Part shown: one piece after another, positions 33,709-42,987 of the stretch
Layout of the letters: each line of letters opens with the position of its first letter
How positions within the stretch are numbered: position 1 is the first letter of the stretch
Source: JAGOTP01 sp964582475
GTDB lineage: Bacteria > Patescibacteriota > Patescibacteriia > 2-12-FULL-60-25
Assembly: GCA_964582475.1 (NCBI GenBank)
Contig: CAZOQS010000001.1
Coordinates: forward strand, 434,001 to 498,000
Reading direction: 5' to 3'
Length of the DNA: 64,000 bases
Translations under genes and position numbers: made by a program
Notes under the pieces: generated by a model
The model's input: only the letters and a program-made list of their open reading frames with translations
What the model was told of the DNA's origin: nothing
The model's database searches: none

Positions 33709-34497
33709 ATGGCGCGTATTATTTCCATCGTTAATCAAAAAGGAGGAGTCGGAAAAACGACCACGGCCATTAACTTGGGCGCGTATCTTGCGGAGCTCGG
33801 AAAATTCGTCTTAATTGTAGATTTGGACCCCCAGGCGAACGCGACCTCGGGGATTGGGATCGATCACCGTCAGATCGAGCGGGGAGTCTACGAAGCGGTC
33901 CTCGGTCAAGCGTCCTTCAAAGAGATCGCCCAACCAACCGCCCACGTCGGTCTACGCATTGCTCCTTCCACGAATGCGCTCGCGGGCTTGAACGTGGAAT
34001 TGGTCGGCATGGAGCAGCGCGAATTCAAACTCCGGGATGCGCTGCGTGAGATCAGAAACGATTACGACTTTATTTTGATTGACTGCCCACCAACGCTCGG
34101 CTTGATCACCTTGAACGGCTTGGTGGCGGGCGACGAGATTTTGATCCCCGTGCAGGCGGAATACTATGCGCTTGAAGGGCTAGGGCAGCTGCTCGAGACC
34201 GTCCAGCTGGTTCAGGACCGTCTACGTCCAGAGGTGGATATCCTCGGTGCCGTGATTACCATGTATGATGGTCGCACAAAACTTTCTGATGATGTGTTGC
34301 AAGAGTTGTACAAATATTTCCCAAATAATATATTCCGTTCCGTGATTCCAAGAAACGTTCGGTTGGCGGAAGCCCCGTCCTTTGGCCGCAGCATTGCGCA
34401 TTTTGATGGCGGGTCTAAAGGGGCAAAGGCGTATGAGCGTCTCGCGCGTGAAGTGTTAGAGCGTGAAGTTAACCACTACCATATTCGTACCTTATGA
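33709..34497 (+). CDS. parA: ParA-type chromosome partition ATPase
   Basis: The 262-aa protein starts ARIISIVNQKGGVGKTTTA, a deviant Walker A with the signature Lys (residues 11-18). LIVDLDPQANATSG is the A' motif and DFILIDCPPTLG is Walker B. With ParB at a parS site it moves chromosome origins apart. The ATG at 33709 is the family start; earlier codons lie in the leader. It is coupled to parB by an ATGA overlap. Confidence 0.95.
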   Translation: MARIISIVNQKGGVGKTTTAINLGAYLAELGKFVLIVDLDPQANATSGIGIDHRQIERGVYEAVLGQASFKEIAQPTAHVGLRIAPSTNALAGLNVELVGMEQREFKLRDALREIRNDYDFILIDCPPTLGLITLNGLVAGDEILIPVQAEYYALEGLGQLLETVQLVQDRLRPEVDILGAVITMYDGRTKLSDDVLQELYKYFPNNIFRSVIPRNVRLAEAPSFGRSIAHFDGGSKGAKAYERLAREVLEREVNHYHIRTL

Positions 34498-35510
34498 TGC
34501 CCTCCCGTCCCTCTGGTCTTGGTCGAGGTTTAGGCGCAATTATCCCGCCTAAGGTTCCGACCGGTATGCCGTCCTCGGGACCTGCCCCTGTTCAGGCTCC
34601 AGCGCCTGTTTCGCCACCCTCTGAGGCGGAGAGTTCTGTTTTGTCTTCCGTGAGCCCTGAGCGCGTTGAGGCGGTTCCTGCGAACCTTCCCGTTCAGGAG
34701 CGTGCGGTCGTAGAAGAGGTGCCACCCGTTGATGGCCAGATGCAGGTTCGTCACATCTCGCTCGATCTCATCAAACGCAACCCGTTCCAGCCGCGTACGC
34801 ATTTTTCTCACGACGAGCTCGAAGAATTGATGGGGAGCATCAAAGAGCATGGCTTGTTGCAGCCATTGGTTGTGATGCCTGCGAGTCCGGATGGGACGCA
34901 TCAATTGATTGCGGGTGAACGCCGTTTTCGTGCGATGTCGATTTTGGGAGAGAAAACAGCCCCGGTTATCATTCGAGAGGCGACCGAGCAGCAGCAGCTC
35001 GAGATCGCCATCATCGAGAACATCCAGCGCCAAGATTTGAATGCCTTAGAAGAAGCGACTGCCTATGCGCGTTTGGCGGATGAGTTTGGTCTGACGCAGG
35101 AAGAGATCGCCTTGAAAGTAGGGAAGAGTCGTTCTCAAGTCGCGAATACGATTCGCTTACTTGTTTTACCAAAAGAAATTCGTGATGCTGTCGTGGAAGG
35201 AAAGATTAGTGCTTCCAATGCGCGGACGCTGCTTGCCCTCGCAACCGATGAGGAGCGTTTGAAGTTATTCCGTACCCTCATCAATGAAGGCTTGACGGTG
35301 CGTCAGGTGGAGGACCGTGTTTCTGTACGTCGCCCATCGACGCTCAAAGATCCAAATATTTCCGATTTAGAGTTCCGCTTACGCGATCAGCTCCATTGCC
35401 GTGTTGAGATTCGCAAAAACGTCCGTGGTGCCGGAGAAGTGCGGCTACGCTTTGCTTCAGACGAAGAATTGAAGCGCTTGATCGCTCAGTTGAGTCAGGA
35501 CGTTGGCTAA
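34494..35510 (+). CDS. parB: ParB-type chromosome partition protein
   Basis: The 338-aa protein has the N-terminal GLGRGLGAII that stimulates ParA, a Pro-rich linker (about 20-75), the ParB/Srx CTPase domain (ISLDLIKRNPFQPRTHF, GLLQPLVVMPA, LIAGERRFRAM) and a helix-turn-helix (LTQEEIALKVGKSRSQVANTIRLL). The C-terminal 60 residues form the dimer domain. I saw no obvious parS palindrome in this window. Confidence 0.95.
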   Translation: MMPSRPSGLGRGLGAIIPPKVPTGMPSSGPAPVQAPAPVSPPSEAESSVLSSVSPERVEAVPANLPVQERAVVEEVPPVDGQMQVRHISLDLIKRNPFQPRTHFSHDELEELMGSIKEHGLLQPLVVMPASPDGTHQLIAGERRFRAMSILGEKTAPVIIREATEQQQLEIAIIENIQRQDLNALEEATAYARLADEFGLTQEEIALKVGKSRSQVANTIRLLVLPKEIRDAVVEGKISASNARTLLALATDEERLKLFRTLINEGLTVRQVEDRVSVRRPSTLKDPNISDLEFRLRDQLHCRVEIRKNVRGAGEVRLRFASDEELKRLIAQLSQDVG

Positions 35511-35513
35511 AAG

Positions 35514-37025
35514 CTAGTGCGTTGATCCAGGTAAAATTCCCTTGATCCATGTTCCAATGCGTGACTTCGCCATTTGGCGAATGCGGGCTTTGGCGTGGCG
35601 GGTGCGGACATGTTTCATCCAATCTGGGTTTGGCCCTTTTCGGTTTTTATCCGTCAAAATTTCAATCATATCCCCATTTTTGAGCATTCGATCTACCGCA
35701 GCCACCTCTTCGTTCACCTTAGCTCCGGTACAGGTGTCGCCAATCTGTGTGTGAATGGCATAGGCGAAGTCGATGCAGCTACTCCCCTCGGGTAAGTCGA
35801 TGACGTCGCCTTGAGGGGTAAAAACAAAAATCCGATTTTGGAAGGCGTCGATCTTCATCTCCTCCAGGGTGTGGAGCTTATCTTGTTTGTCGCCTAGTTC
35901 TTGTTGGAGTGCCGCTAAATCAGACACCCAGTTTGGGGCTTGATTGGTGTTCGGTTCGGAGCGCTTGCCATTTTCATCGTAGGCCCAATGGGCGGCAATC
36001 CCGTATTCATTTTCCGCATGCATGGCCCGCGTGCGAATTTGAAATTCCACGATCTCGCCTTGTTCACAAAAGACGGTCGTGTGCAACGAGCGATAGCCGT
36101 TTGGTTTTGGCTGAGCGATATAATCTTTAATGCGTCCTTTCAACGGCGTCCACTTTCCATGGATAATTCCAAGAACGCTGTAACAATCAGCCACAGTCGG
36201 GACGATGACACGCAGGGCGATGATGTCGTAGACCCGCGCAATATTGCGCTCATTTTTTATGAGCTTCTTGTAGAGCGAGTAGAGATGCTTGGCACGGCCA
36301 TGAACGTCATGAAAGGTGATGTGATTTTCTTGTAAGGTCGATTTTGTTTGCTCAATCACATGGTCAACATACTCTTGTTTGTTGTTTCGAGCTGTTTGCG
36401 CGATCTGCTGTGTCCATTCGTATTCTTTTGGATAGACGTATTTGAACGCGGCATCTTCAAGCTTACCCTTCATTTCACCCATACCTAGGCGGTTGGCGAT
36501 CGGGGCGTAGATTTCTAGCGACTCGAGCGCGATGCGGAGCTGCTTCTTCTGTGGAATTGCATCGAGTGTTTGGAGGTTGTGTAGGCGATCGGCGAATTTG
36601 ATGAAGACGACACGTACATCGGCGGCCATCGCAAGAAACATCTTGCACAGGTTCTCGATGTAGCGTTCCATCCCACGATATTTGATTTTGCTGAGTTTGG
36701 TGATGCCTTCGACCATCGAGCCGATCTCTTCCCCAAATTCCGTGCTGATATCTTCAATCGTCCGAGGCGTATCTTCTGGAACATCATGCAAAAGGCCCGC
36801 AACCAAAATGGGAACGGGCATATGCATCTCGGCCAACGTCCCAGCGGTTTGTAGGGGATGCATGATGTAGGGCTCGCCGCTCGCACGCATCTGTCCTTTG
36901 TGTGCCTCCTCAGCGAACGCAAACGCACGACGGACAAGGCCCGTATCGGCTGCACGATCATTCTCCTGAATGAGCGTACACAGTTCATCGATCGTTTGGA
37001 CAAAACGTGGTTTGAGGTTGGGCAT
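35514..37025 (-). CDS. RelA/SpoT-type (p)ppGpp synthetase/hydrolase without ACT domain
   Basis: The 503-aa protein has an HD hydrolase domain (HP at residues 56-57, HDVPEDT with HD at 80-81) and a synthetase domain (YDIIALRVIVPT, KGRIKDYIAQPKPNGYRSLH), followed by a TGS domain (IFVFTPQGDVIDLPEGSSCIDF). It ends soon after, so the ACT and zinc-finger regulatory parts of long RSH enzymes are missing. It likely sets (p)ppGpp level in both directions. The ATG at 37025 is fixed because the TTG at 37067 is part of its -35 box. Confidence 0.92.
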   Translation of the reverse strand: MPNLKPRFVQTIDELCTLIQENDRAADTGLVRRAFAFAEEAHKGQMRASGEPYIMHPLQTAGTLAEMHMPVPILVAGLLHDVPEDTPRTIEDISTEFGEEIGSMVEGITKLSKIKYRGMERYIENLCKMFLAMAADVRVVFIKFADRLHNLQTLDAIPQKKQLRIALESLEIYAPIANRLGMGEMKGKLEDAAFKYVYPKEYEWTQQIAQTARNNKQEYVDHVIEQTKSTLQENHITFHDVHGRAKHLYSLYKKLIKNERNIARVYDIIALRVIVPTVADCYSVLGIIHGKWTPLKGRIKDYIAQPKPNGYRSLHTTVFCEQGEIVEFQIRTRAMHAENEYGIAAHWAYDENGKRSEPNTNQAPNWVSDLAALQQELGDKQDKLHTLEEMKIDAFQNRIFVFTPQGDVIDLPEGSSCIDFAYAIHTQIGDTCTGAKVNEEVAAVDRMLKNGDMIEILTDKNRKGPNPDWMKHVRTRHAKARIRQMAKSRIGTWIKGILPGSTH

Positions 37026-37038
37026 ACGGATCCTATCT

Positions 37039-37067
37039 ATAGTAGGCCTCGCAGGCTGCTTAGGCAA
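37039..37067 (-). promoter_or_regulatory. Promoter of the RelA/SpoT gene
   Basis: On the minus strand TTGCCT (37062-37067), 17 nt, then TACTAT (37039-37044). The ATG is 13 nt further on, so the leader is about 7 nt. Confidence 0.65.
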
Positions 37068-37081
37068 TCGCAGATAGACGG

Positions 37082-37118
37082 ATACAAAACACCCACCTGA
37101 TCAGGTGGGTGTTTTGTA
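37082..37118 (-). terminator. Terminator of tRNA-Lys, perfect palindrome
   Basis: ATACAAAACACCCACCTGA is followed immediately by its reverse complement, giving 19-bp arms that touch the tRNA CCA. It may also stop transcripts from the other strand. Confidence 0.85.
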
Positions 37119-37194
<76 letters not shown>

Positions 37195-37218
37195 ATAGGG
37201 TTTCGTCGAAGCGCGGGC

Positions 37219-37247
37219 ATCATACCGGATCTTTCGTTCTCTTTCAA
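37219..37247 (-). promoter_or_regulatory. Promoter of tRNA-Lys
   Basis: On the minus strand TTGAAA (37242-37247), 17 nt, then TATGAT (37219-37224). Confidence 0.7.
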
Positions 37248-37279
37248 GCCATCTTTTGCTACTATGCGGGCAATCGTCT

Positions 37280-37870
37280 ATGTCCATCCTTTCTGCGCGT
37301 ATTCAGCGCCAAACCATCGAACGTCAGGGATTGCTGGCAAAACTGCGTCGTGAGCTGCAGCAGTGTTCGGCCGAAGCCCTGTCGATGAGCAAACGCTCGA
37401 TTTTCGCCCTCCACCGAGAAGATGCTGAGGCCTCTGCCCGGGAGCTCGACATGGCCTCCCAGGCGATCGAACGGGGGTGGAAAGTGATTCAGCAGGAAAC
37501 GCTCCTCACGCAGGAGGGGGCTTGGCGTGCGGCACGTGAAGAGTATGCCGAAGCCTCGTTGCTCGCCGAGTATCTCAAAAAAGGATCACTTCAAACCCAT
37601 CCAGATAAAGACCGTGATCCAGATATTCTGATCGGAGGCTTGTCTGATTTCTTGGGTGAGCTTGTTCGTTTAGCGGTCCTCGCTGCAACGCGTGGAGACC
37701 GTGCACCGATTGAGCAGTTCTACCAAGATGCGGTTGAGCTCATGGATTTCTTGTTGCAGATGGATCTCACGGGACACCTACGCACGAAAGTGGACCAAGC
37801 GAAACAGCACGTCAAAAAACTCGAAGAGATTCGCTACGACTTGTCCCTTCGCCGCCTGGATTCCAAATAG
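37280..37870 (+). CDS. Translin-like protein
   Basis: The 196-aa all-helical protein ends in a region typical of translin: LIGGLSDFLGELVRLAVLAATRGD, then VELMDFLLQMDLT and VDQAKQHVKKLEEIRYDLSLRR. The N-terminal half is Lys-, Arg- and Glu-rich helix with RELDMASQAIERGW. Translin is best known from eukaryotes and some archaea, where it binds or cuts single-stranded nucleic acid. Homologues in CPR bacteria exist, but their role is unclear. TACTAT at 37260-37265 lies 14 nt before the ATG. The acidic nuclease residues of TRAX are not evident. Confidence 0.75.
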   Translation: MSILSARIQRQTIERQGLLAKLRRELQQCSAEALSMSKRSIFALHREDAEASARELDMASQAIERGWKVIQQETLLTQEGAWRAAREEYAEASLLAEYLKKGSLQTHPDKDRDPDILIGGLSDFLGELVRLAVLAATRGDRAPIEQFYQDAVELMDFLLQMDLTGHLRTKVDQAKQHVKKLEEIRYDLSLRRLDSK

Positions 37871-37875
37871 GGTGT

Positions 37876-39036
37876 ATGCATCGCTCACGGCGTGTTTTGT
37901 TGGTGTACGCGTTGCCGCACTCGGGGCACTCGTCGGCTGCTGCCGCGCTTCAGGAAGAGCTAGCGCTTCAGGGCTTGGAGGTGGAACAGTATAACTTTCA
38001 AGAACAGTGGACTCGCCTCGGAAAGAAAGCGGGGGATATGCAGAAGTGGATCGTGGAACATACGCCTTGGTTTTGGAAGCATGTGCACGGGAATGAGGAT
38101 TACGCGGGTGTGACCAAATTTGTGGTAGAGAATCTCACGCGGTGGGATATCACGGGTTTGTTCGCGAAGATCGAGACATTTAAGCCCGATGTGGTGATTG
38201 CGACCCATATGCTCCCGCTTCGCATGTTGGGCGAGGCACGCGTCTCGGGTCATCTTACGATTCCACTGTTTGCGGTCACGACGGACCTCTGGGTGCATCG
38301 TTACTGGGCCCACCTTGGAGTGGATCAGTATTTTGCTTCGACGAAGGAGGCAAAAGAAAACTTGATGAGCTATGGGATCAGTCCGGCGCGTATTCAAGTT
38401 ACGGGTATTCCCTTGCGTTCGGCGTTCACCCACCAAAAAGCGCTTCCGCTTCGTCAGGCACGGAAACAGCTGGGGTTATCGCTCAAAAAACCCCATGTGA
38501 CGATTGCGGGCGGGACCTATGGGATTTTTCCCTTCCTGGAACTCTTGAAAAAACTGTGGACGGAGCGGGCGCGTGCCGCCTCCGTACAATGGACGTTTAT
38601 TTTTGGCAACGATGAGAAAACGTTGAAAAAAGCCGCGACTTACTTGCGAAAGCATCCACTCGAGGGTGTGCGCCTGTTGGGATTTACGAAAGAAATAGAT
38701 GTCTACTTTTCAGCGAGCAACGCGGTTGTGACGAAGCCGGGTGGACTCACAACGTGCGAGGTCGTATCTACAGGCATCCCCCTCGTGTTGTGTGCACCGA
38801 TCCCTGGCCAGGAAGAGGGGAACGCGCGTCTTTTGTGCGAAACGGGCGCAGCGCTTCGTCAGGATGATCCGGCGGAGCTTGTGAGCGAAGTCCTACAGCT
38901 TCTCAAAAATGACACACGGATGAAGGCACTGAAGAAAGCGGCGAAGCAGATGATCCCTGGAAAATCGGCGCAACGAATCACGACAGCGGTCGTCGCCTTT
39001 TTGGACGGTTCGCCTTCTGATCGGCGAGCGGGGTAG
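37876..39036 (+). CDS. GT28-family glycosyltransferase (MGDG synthase/UgtP-like)
   Basis: The 386-aa protein has the N-terminal MGDG-synthase domain (YALPHSGHSSAAAALQEEL with its His, WFWKHVHG, LFAKIETFKPDVVIATH) and the C-terminal GT28 sugar-nucleotide domain (FIFGNDEKTLKKA, VVTKPGGLTTCEVVSTGIPLV, PGQEEGNARLL). Such enzymes add glucose or galactose to diacylglycerol on the membrane. That would make the glycolipid anchor or membrane lipid of this cell. It starts 5 bp after the translin gene. Confidence 0.88.
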   Translation: MHRSRRVLLVYALPHSGHSSAAAALQEELALQGLEVEQYNFQEQWTRLGKKAGDMQKWIVEHTPWFWKHVHGNEDYAGVTKFVVENLTRWDITGLFAKIETFKPDVVIATHMLPLRMLGEARVSGHLTIPLFAVTTDLWVHRYWAHLGVDQYFASTKEAKENLMSYGISPARIQVTGIPLRSAFTHQKALPLRQARKQLGLSLKKPHVTIAGGTYGIFPFLELLKKLWTERARAASVQWTFIFGNDEKTLKKAATYLRKHPLEGVRLLGFTKEIDVYFSASNAVVTKPGGLTTCEVVSTGIPLVLCAPIPGQEEGNARLLCETGAALRQDDPAELVSEVLQLLKNDTRMKALKKAAKQMIPGKSAQRITTAVVAFLDGSPSDRRAG

Positions 39037-39047
39037 TATCTACACGC

Positions 39048-40049
39048 ATGAAAACACCAGCGAACCCCCCATCTCGACCAGAGGTATTTGGAATCCCGAT
39101 CCAGGGAGGATCGTTAGAGGAGATTTTGGCGTGGGCGTTGGATGAAGCAAATACAGATCAAAAATGGATTGTCACGGCGAATCCAGAGATTCTGCTTGAG
39201 GCGAAGCAGAATCCTGCCTATGCAGCCGCCGTGAAGCAGGCGGACTACATGTGTGTGGATGGTTTTGGATTATGGATCGGTTTGCGCTGTGCGGGGTACC
39301 CGGTTGAGCGAGTGACGGGGGTAAAACTGGCGGAAGCGCTGATGGCCGAGGCGGCTCAGAAAAAGCTCCGTGTGGGATTCATCGGAGGGGCCCCCGGGGT
39401 TGCGGCGCGCGTCCGAACTTTTTGGGAGGAGCGATTTCCAGAGCTGAACACTGTCGCCGAAGAAGGGGGCGTGATTCAGCCAGACGGCACGGGTGATCTC
39501 GCGGAAGAGGAGGCGGTCCATCGGCTGGTGCTCGAAGCGCCTCAGATTTTGTTGGTTGCGTTTGGGGGCGGGTCTAAACAGGAGGCGTGGATTGCTCGTC
39601 GCTTGGCAGATCTCCCTTCGGTTAAATTGATCGTTGGTGTTGGTGGCACCTTTGATTTTTGGGTCGGACGGATCAAGCGTGCACCCGCCTTGTTGCAGAC
39701 CCTCGGACTGGAATGGTTCTGGCGCTTGATTCAAGAGCCGCAGCGTTGGAAGCGTATCTTGCGGGCGACGATCGTTTTCCCACTCCTGTTCCTCGTCGAT
39801 CAATTCAAACGTCCCGGGCCCGCGCGTAAACAACTTGCGTACACGGTTTCGATTTTGCTTCGAGTCTTGTTCTTCCTCTTCATTCTTTGTCCCGCTTTAA
39901 ACCGGTATATTCAGGCGATCCTAGCGCAGGGGATTCGCACCTATCGTTGGATGTTTGTGGATCTGGTCGTTCCGTTTGTGCTGTTCGTCGTGCTCTACCC
40001 GGTTTTTGCCTTTTTCCGACGGTTTCATCGACAAAAGAAAGCGAGTTGA
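39048..40049 (+). CDS. WecG/TagA/CpsF-family (GT26) glycosyltransferase with C-terminal membrane helices
   Basis: The first 240 residues of this 333-aa protein are a GT26 domain: WIVTANPEILLEAKQNP, DYMCVDGFGLWIGLR, RVTGVKLAEALM, LLVAFGGGSKQEAWI and VGGTFDFWVGRIKRAP. GT26 enzymes add N-acetylmannosamine-type sugars to lipid carriers in wall polymer synthesis. The C-terminal 80 residues hold two extra membrane helices (LLRVLFFLFILCPAL and VVPFVLFVVLYPVFAFF), which many family members lack. A TAGTAT box ends 9 bp before the ATG. Confidence 0.88.
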   Translation: MKTPANPPSRPEVFGIPIQGGSLEEILAWALDEANTDQKWIVTANPEILLEAKQNPAYAAAVKQADYMCVDGFGLWIGLRCAGYPVERVTGVKLAEALMAEAAQKKLRVGFIGGAPGVAARVRTFWEERFPELNTVAEEGGVIQPDGTGDLAEEEAVHRLVLEAPQILLVAFGGGSKQEAWIARRLADLPSVKLIVGVGGTFDFWVGRIKRAPALLQTLGLEWFWRLIQEPQRWKRILRATIVFPLLFLVDQFKRPGPARKQLAYTVSILLRVLFFLFILCPALNRYIQAILAQGIRTYRWMFVDLVVPFVLFVVLYPVFAFFRRFHRQKKAS

Positions 40050-40069
40050 GTAGTCTGTGTATCTACTCT

Positions 40070-41599
40070 ATGTCAGCCTCACGTCCTGTTCGCGTTCGTT
40101 GCGCTCCCAGTCCGACAGGGTTTATCCATGTTGGGACGTTGCGCACCGTTCTCTACGATTATTTCCTTGCCCGCCAGTCCGAAGGCGGCAAGCTGGTTTT
40201 GCGTATCGAAGACACGGACCAGGAGCGATCAGTTCCGGGTGCGCTGGAAGGCTTATTGTCGACCCTCAAGACCCTAGGAATCGACTATGATGAAGGTCCT
40301 GTGTTGAACGATGATGGAACGATTACAGAAAAAGGAGACGTTGGTCCCTATACTCAGTCCAAGCGCCTCGACACCTATCGCCCTGTCGCTGAGCAGCTGT
40401 TGAACGAGGGGAAGGCCTATCGTTGTTTTTGTTCACACGAAGAGTTAGATGAAATGCGTCGGATCCAAACAGAGACGAAGCAGGCGCTCAAATACGATCG
40501 TCGTTGTTTGCGTTTGTCTCCGCAAGAGATTGAAGAACGATTAGCAAATCCAGAGACGCGTGCACGCATGGTGGTCCGTCTGCGGGTCCCGGATGCGGGC
40601 ACCCTTTCGTTCGAAGATGGGATCCGTGGTCGCATTTCGTTTGAGTGTAAAGATGTAGATGATCAGGTTTTGCTTAAATCCGACGGCTTCCCGACCTATC
40701 ACTTGGCGGTGGTCGTCGATGACCATTTGATGAGCATCACCCACGTTCTGCGTGGAGAAGAGTGGATCTCTTCGACGCCAAAACAGATTTTGTTACACCA
40801 GATGCTTGGCTGGGAGATGCCTGTCTACGCTCACGTGCCACTTCTCTTGAATCCAGATAAGACCAAGCTCTCAAAACGAAAGGGAGATGTCTCGGTCGAG
40901 TCCTATTTGTCGAAGGGCTATTTGCCAGAAGCGTTGATCAATTTCTTAGCGTTACTCGGTTGGAATCCGACCGGTGATCGCGAGATGTACACCCGCGAAG
41001 AGCTCGTGCGTTTATTTGATCTAACGAAAGTGAATCGTGCCGGTGCCGTCTTGAACGTCGAGAAGTTGAATTGGACGAACAATCTCTATCTTCGTGCCCT
41101 GGATGAGCAGGCGTATGTGGCCCTGTGTCTTGAAAAGGGGTGGTTGACCGGGGAGGCGTTCAACAAGTGGCTCACAGAACCTGCTTCGCGCATGGTGATA
41201 GAGCGGGCTGTTCTCGTGCTTCGTGAACGTTTAGAAAAACTTTCCGACTTGGCCACGTTGGTCACAGATCTTCGATTATTTGAGGCAGATCTCGACTATA
41301 CGACCGTCACTCTCGTCTGGAAGAAGTCGACCAAAGAGGCGACGTGCGAATATCTCAAAGAAGCGCGTACCTACCTAGCGACAAAAGACGAGGCATGGTT
41401 TAACGCACGTCCTGAGATCGAAACCAGCCTCCGTGCTTGGATCGCCGAGCATGGCTGGTCCAATGGAGATGTCCTCTGGCCACTTCGTGTCGCGCTCTCG
41501 GCCCAAGAAAAATCCCCAAGTCCGTTTGACTACCTCTGGATGATTGGAAAAGAGCGCTCCCTCTCACGTATCGACGCAGCCTTAGCATCTCTGGCATAA
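40070..41599 (+). CDS. gltX: Glutamyl-tRNA synthetase
   Basis: The 509-aa class I enzyme starts VRVRCAPSPTGFIHVGTLRT, with HVGT at the HIGH position, and has RIEDTDQERSVPG and KLSKRKGDVSV as its KMSKS loop. The anticodon domain fills the C-terminal 170 residues. The YAHVPLLLNPDKTKLS element fits a GluRS. The earlier in-frame ATG at 39887 lies inside the GT26 gene and is not used. It may be non-discriminating for tRNA-Gln; no glnS is visible here, but the window is too small to judge. Confidence 0.95.
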   Translation: MSASRPVRVRCAPSPTGFIHVGTLRTVLYDYFLARQSEGGKLVLRIEDTDQERSVPGALEGLLSTLKTLGIDYDEGPVLNDDGTITEKGDVGPYTQSKRLDTYRPVAEQLLNEGKAYRCFCSHEELDEMRRIQTETKQALKYDRRCLRLSPQEIEERLANPETRARMVVRLRVPDAGTLSFEDGIRGRISFECKDVDDQVLLKSDGFPTYHLAVVVDDHLMSITHVLRGEEWISSTPKQILLHQMLGWEMPVYAHVPLLLNPDKTKLSKRKGDVSVESYLSKGYLPEALINFLALLGWNPTGDREMYTREELVRLFDLTKVNRAGAVLNVEKLNWTNNLYLRALDEQAYVALCLEKGWLTGEAFNKWLTEPASRMVIERAVLVLRERLEKLSDLATLVTDLRLFEADLDYTTVTLVWKKSTKEATCEYLKEARTYLATKDEAWFNARPEIETSLRAWIAEHGWSNGDVLWPLRVALSAQEKSPSPFDYLWMIGKERSLSRIDAALASLA

Positions 41600-41608
41600 T
41601 GCCGGGTA

Positions 41609-42838
41609 ATGAAGCACCCAGGTCGTTCTTTGGTGTCGGTGGTCAGCATTCTTAGCCTGCTGTCGTTTGTCGTACCCGTGTTTCAGGTACGCGCGCAGGA
41701 GACGGAAGAGACGAAGGTGCTGCAGGAGGAGGTGGATGAGCGTCAGACCAAGATTAAGCAGCTTGATGGGACAATCGCCGCCTATCGCAAACGGATTGCG
41801 GAACAGGAGTCGCAGGCGCTCACGTTGCAGAACCAAGCGGCGTTGCTTGAAAACCGTATTCAAGAAAAACAACTTGCCTATCAAAAAGCGAGCCAAGAGG
41901 CGGACCTGACCGTGGTTCGGATTCAGCAGCTGGATGTTGCGATTCGGCTGGAAGGGGAAGCGATTGATAAGCGTCGTGCGGCTCTTGGGGAGCTCCTGCG
42001 TCGTATTCGCCAAGCGGATGACGTGCACCCGTTTCAAGCGTTGGTGACAGGGTCTTCTCTCTCTGAATATGTTTCGCAGCTAGATGAGCTTCAGCGTGTG
42101 CAAGAAGAGACGGTTGCGGCGACAAAGCGTCTCCACCAGGCAAAGGAAGCTCTTCAGGGAACGCGTAAGTCACAGGACGAACGTCGGGTTGAATTACTAA
42201 AACAACAAACAACGCTGGAACGCGAGCGGTTAGCGCTAGAAGGGGAACGCTCAGCCAAGCTGTCTTTGATTGCGACGACGGAGGAAAAAGAATCTGAATT
42301 TCAACGTATCCTTTCTGAATTGCGCGGACAGCAAGAAGAGGAGAAGATTTCGGTCCGCGATTTGCAGGATCGCTTACGCGAACAGCTGAACCAGGCAGAT
42401 GACTCGCTCGCGCGTGGTGATATTTTGTTCCAATGGCCCGTTGTTCCAAAGCGTGGGATCTCTGCGCATTTTCATGATCACACGTATCCCTTCCGAAAAT
42501 TGTTTGAGCATCCAGGAACCGATATTCCGGTCGCGGTTGGAACGCCAGTGAAAGCGGCGGCGGGTGGCTACATCGCTTGGACGCGTACGGGAAAACAATA
42601 CGGAAACTACATCATGGTCGTGCACGCCGGTGGTGTTGCGACGGTCTATGCGCACTTGTCGCGGTTCGCGGTCAGACCAGATACCTACGTTGAACGCGGG
42701 CAGGTGATTGGGTATTCGGGAGGTCGACCAGGGGATCAGGGAGCCGGACTTTCCACGGGGCCTCACCTGCACTTCGAAGTCCGTCAGGGCGGAATCCCGG
42801 TCAACCCAGAGAACTTTTTACCGGAATTGGTTGACTAA
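41609..42838 (+). CDS. Secreted M23 (LytM) peptidase with coiled coil, EnvC-like
   Basis: The 409-aa protein has a signal peptide (residues 1-30, ending VRAQ), a long coiled coil (about 30-260) and a C-terminal LytM domain. The zinc ligands are intact in FEHPGTDI (H-x3-D) and GPHLHFEV (H-x-H). GIPVNPENFLP closes the fold. Such proteins cut peptide crosslinks or activate amidases at division. A CATAAT box at 41595-41600, inside the gltX stop, is 8 nt before the ATG. Confidence 0.9.
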   Translation: MKHPGRSLVSVVSILSLLSFVVPVFQVRAQETEETKVLQEEVDERQTKIKQLDGTIAAYRKRIAEQESQALTLQNQAALLENRIQEKQLAYQKASQEADLTVVRIQQLDVAIRLEGEAIDKRRAALGELLRRIRQADDVHPFQALVTGSSLSEYVSQLDELQRVQEETVAATKRLHQAKEALQGTRKSQDERRVELLKQQTTLERERLALEGERSAKLSLIATTEEKESEFQRILSELRGQQEEEKISVRDLQDRLREQLNQADDSLARGDILFQWPVVPKRGISAHFHDHTYPFRKLFEHPGTDIPVAVGTPVKAAAGGYIAWTRTGKQYGNYIMVVHAGGVATVYAHLSRFAVRPDTYVERGQVIGYSGGRPGDQGAGLSTGPHLHFEVRQGGIPVNPENFLPELVD

Positions 42839-42860
42839 TTAGCCAAAAAAGCGCTTAACC

Positions 42861-42929
42861 TAGACAAAAAGAAAGAAATATGGCATTCTGTCGGGTCAGT
42901 CTGAGCTTGAAATAGGCTCAGATGACCCG
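42861..42929 (+). promoter_or_regulatory. Promoter and structured leader of the 42988-43929 cassette
   Basis: TAGACA (42861-42866), 17 nt, then CATTCT (42884-42889). A hairpin at 42892-42929 begins near the predicted start site: CGGGTCA-G-TCTGAGC pairs with GCTCAGA-TGACCCG. GGAGGG precedes the ATG by 9 nt. Confidence 0.55.
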
Positions 42930-42987
42930 TTATTTCAATCTGTAGAAGAAACCGAGCCGGAAGGCTCAACCAGGAGGGTCTGTCGCC

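Noticed and set aside
35514..37067. TTG start at 37067 for the RelA/SpoT gene
   Set aside because: This TTG is the -35 box of a well-spaced promoter, so transcription starts after it.
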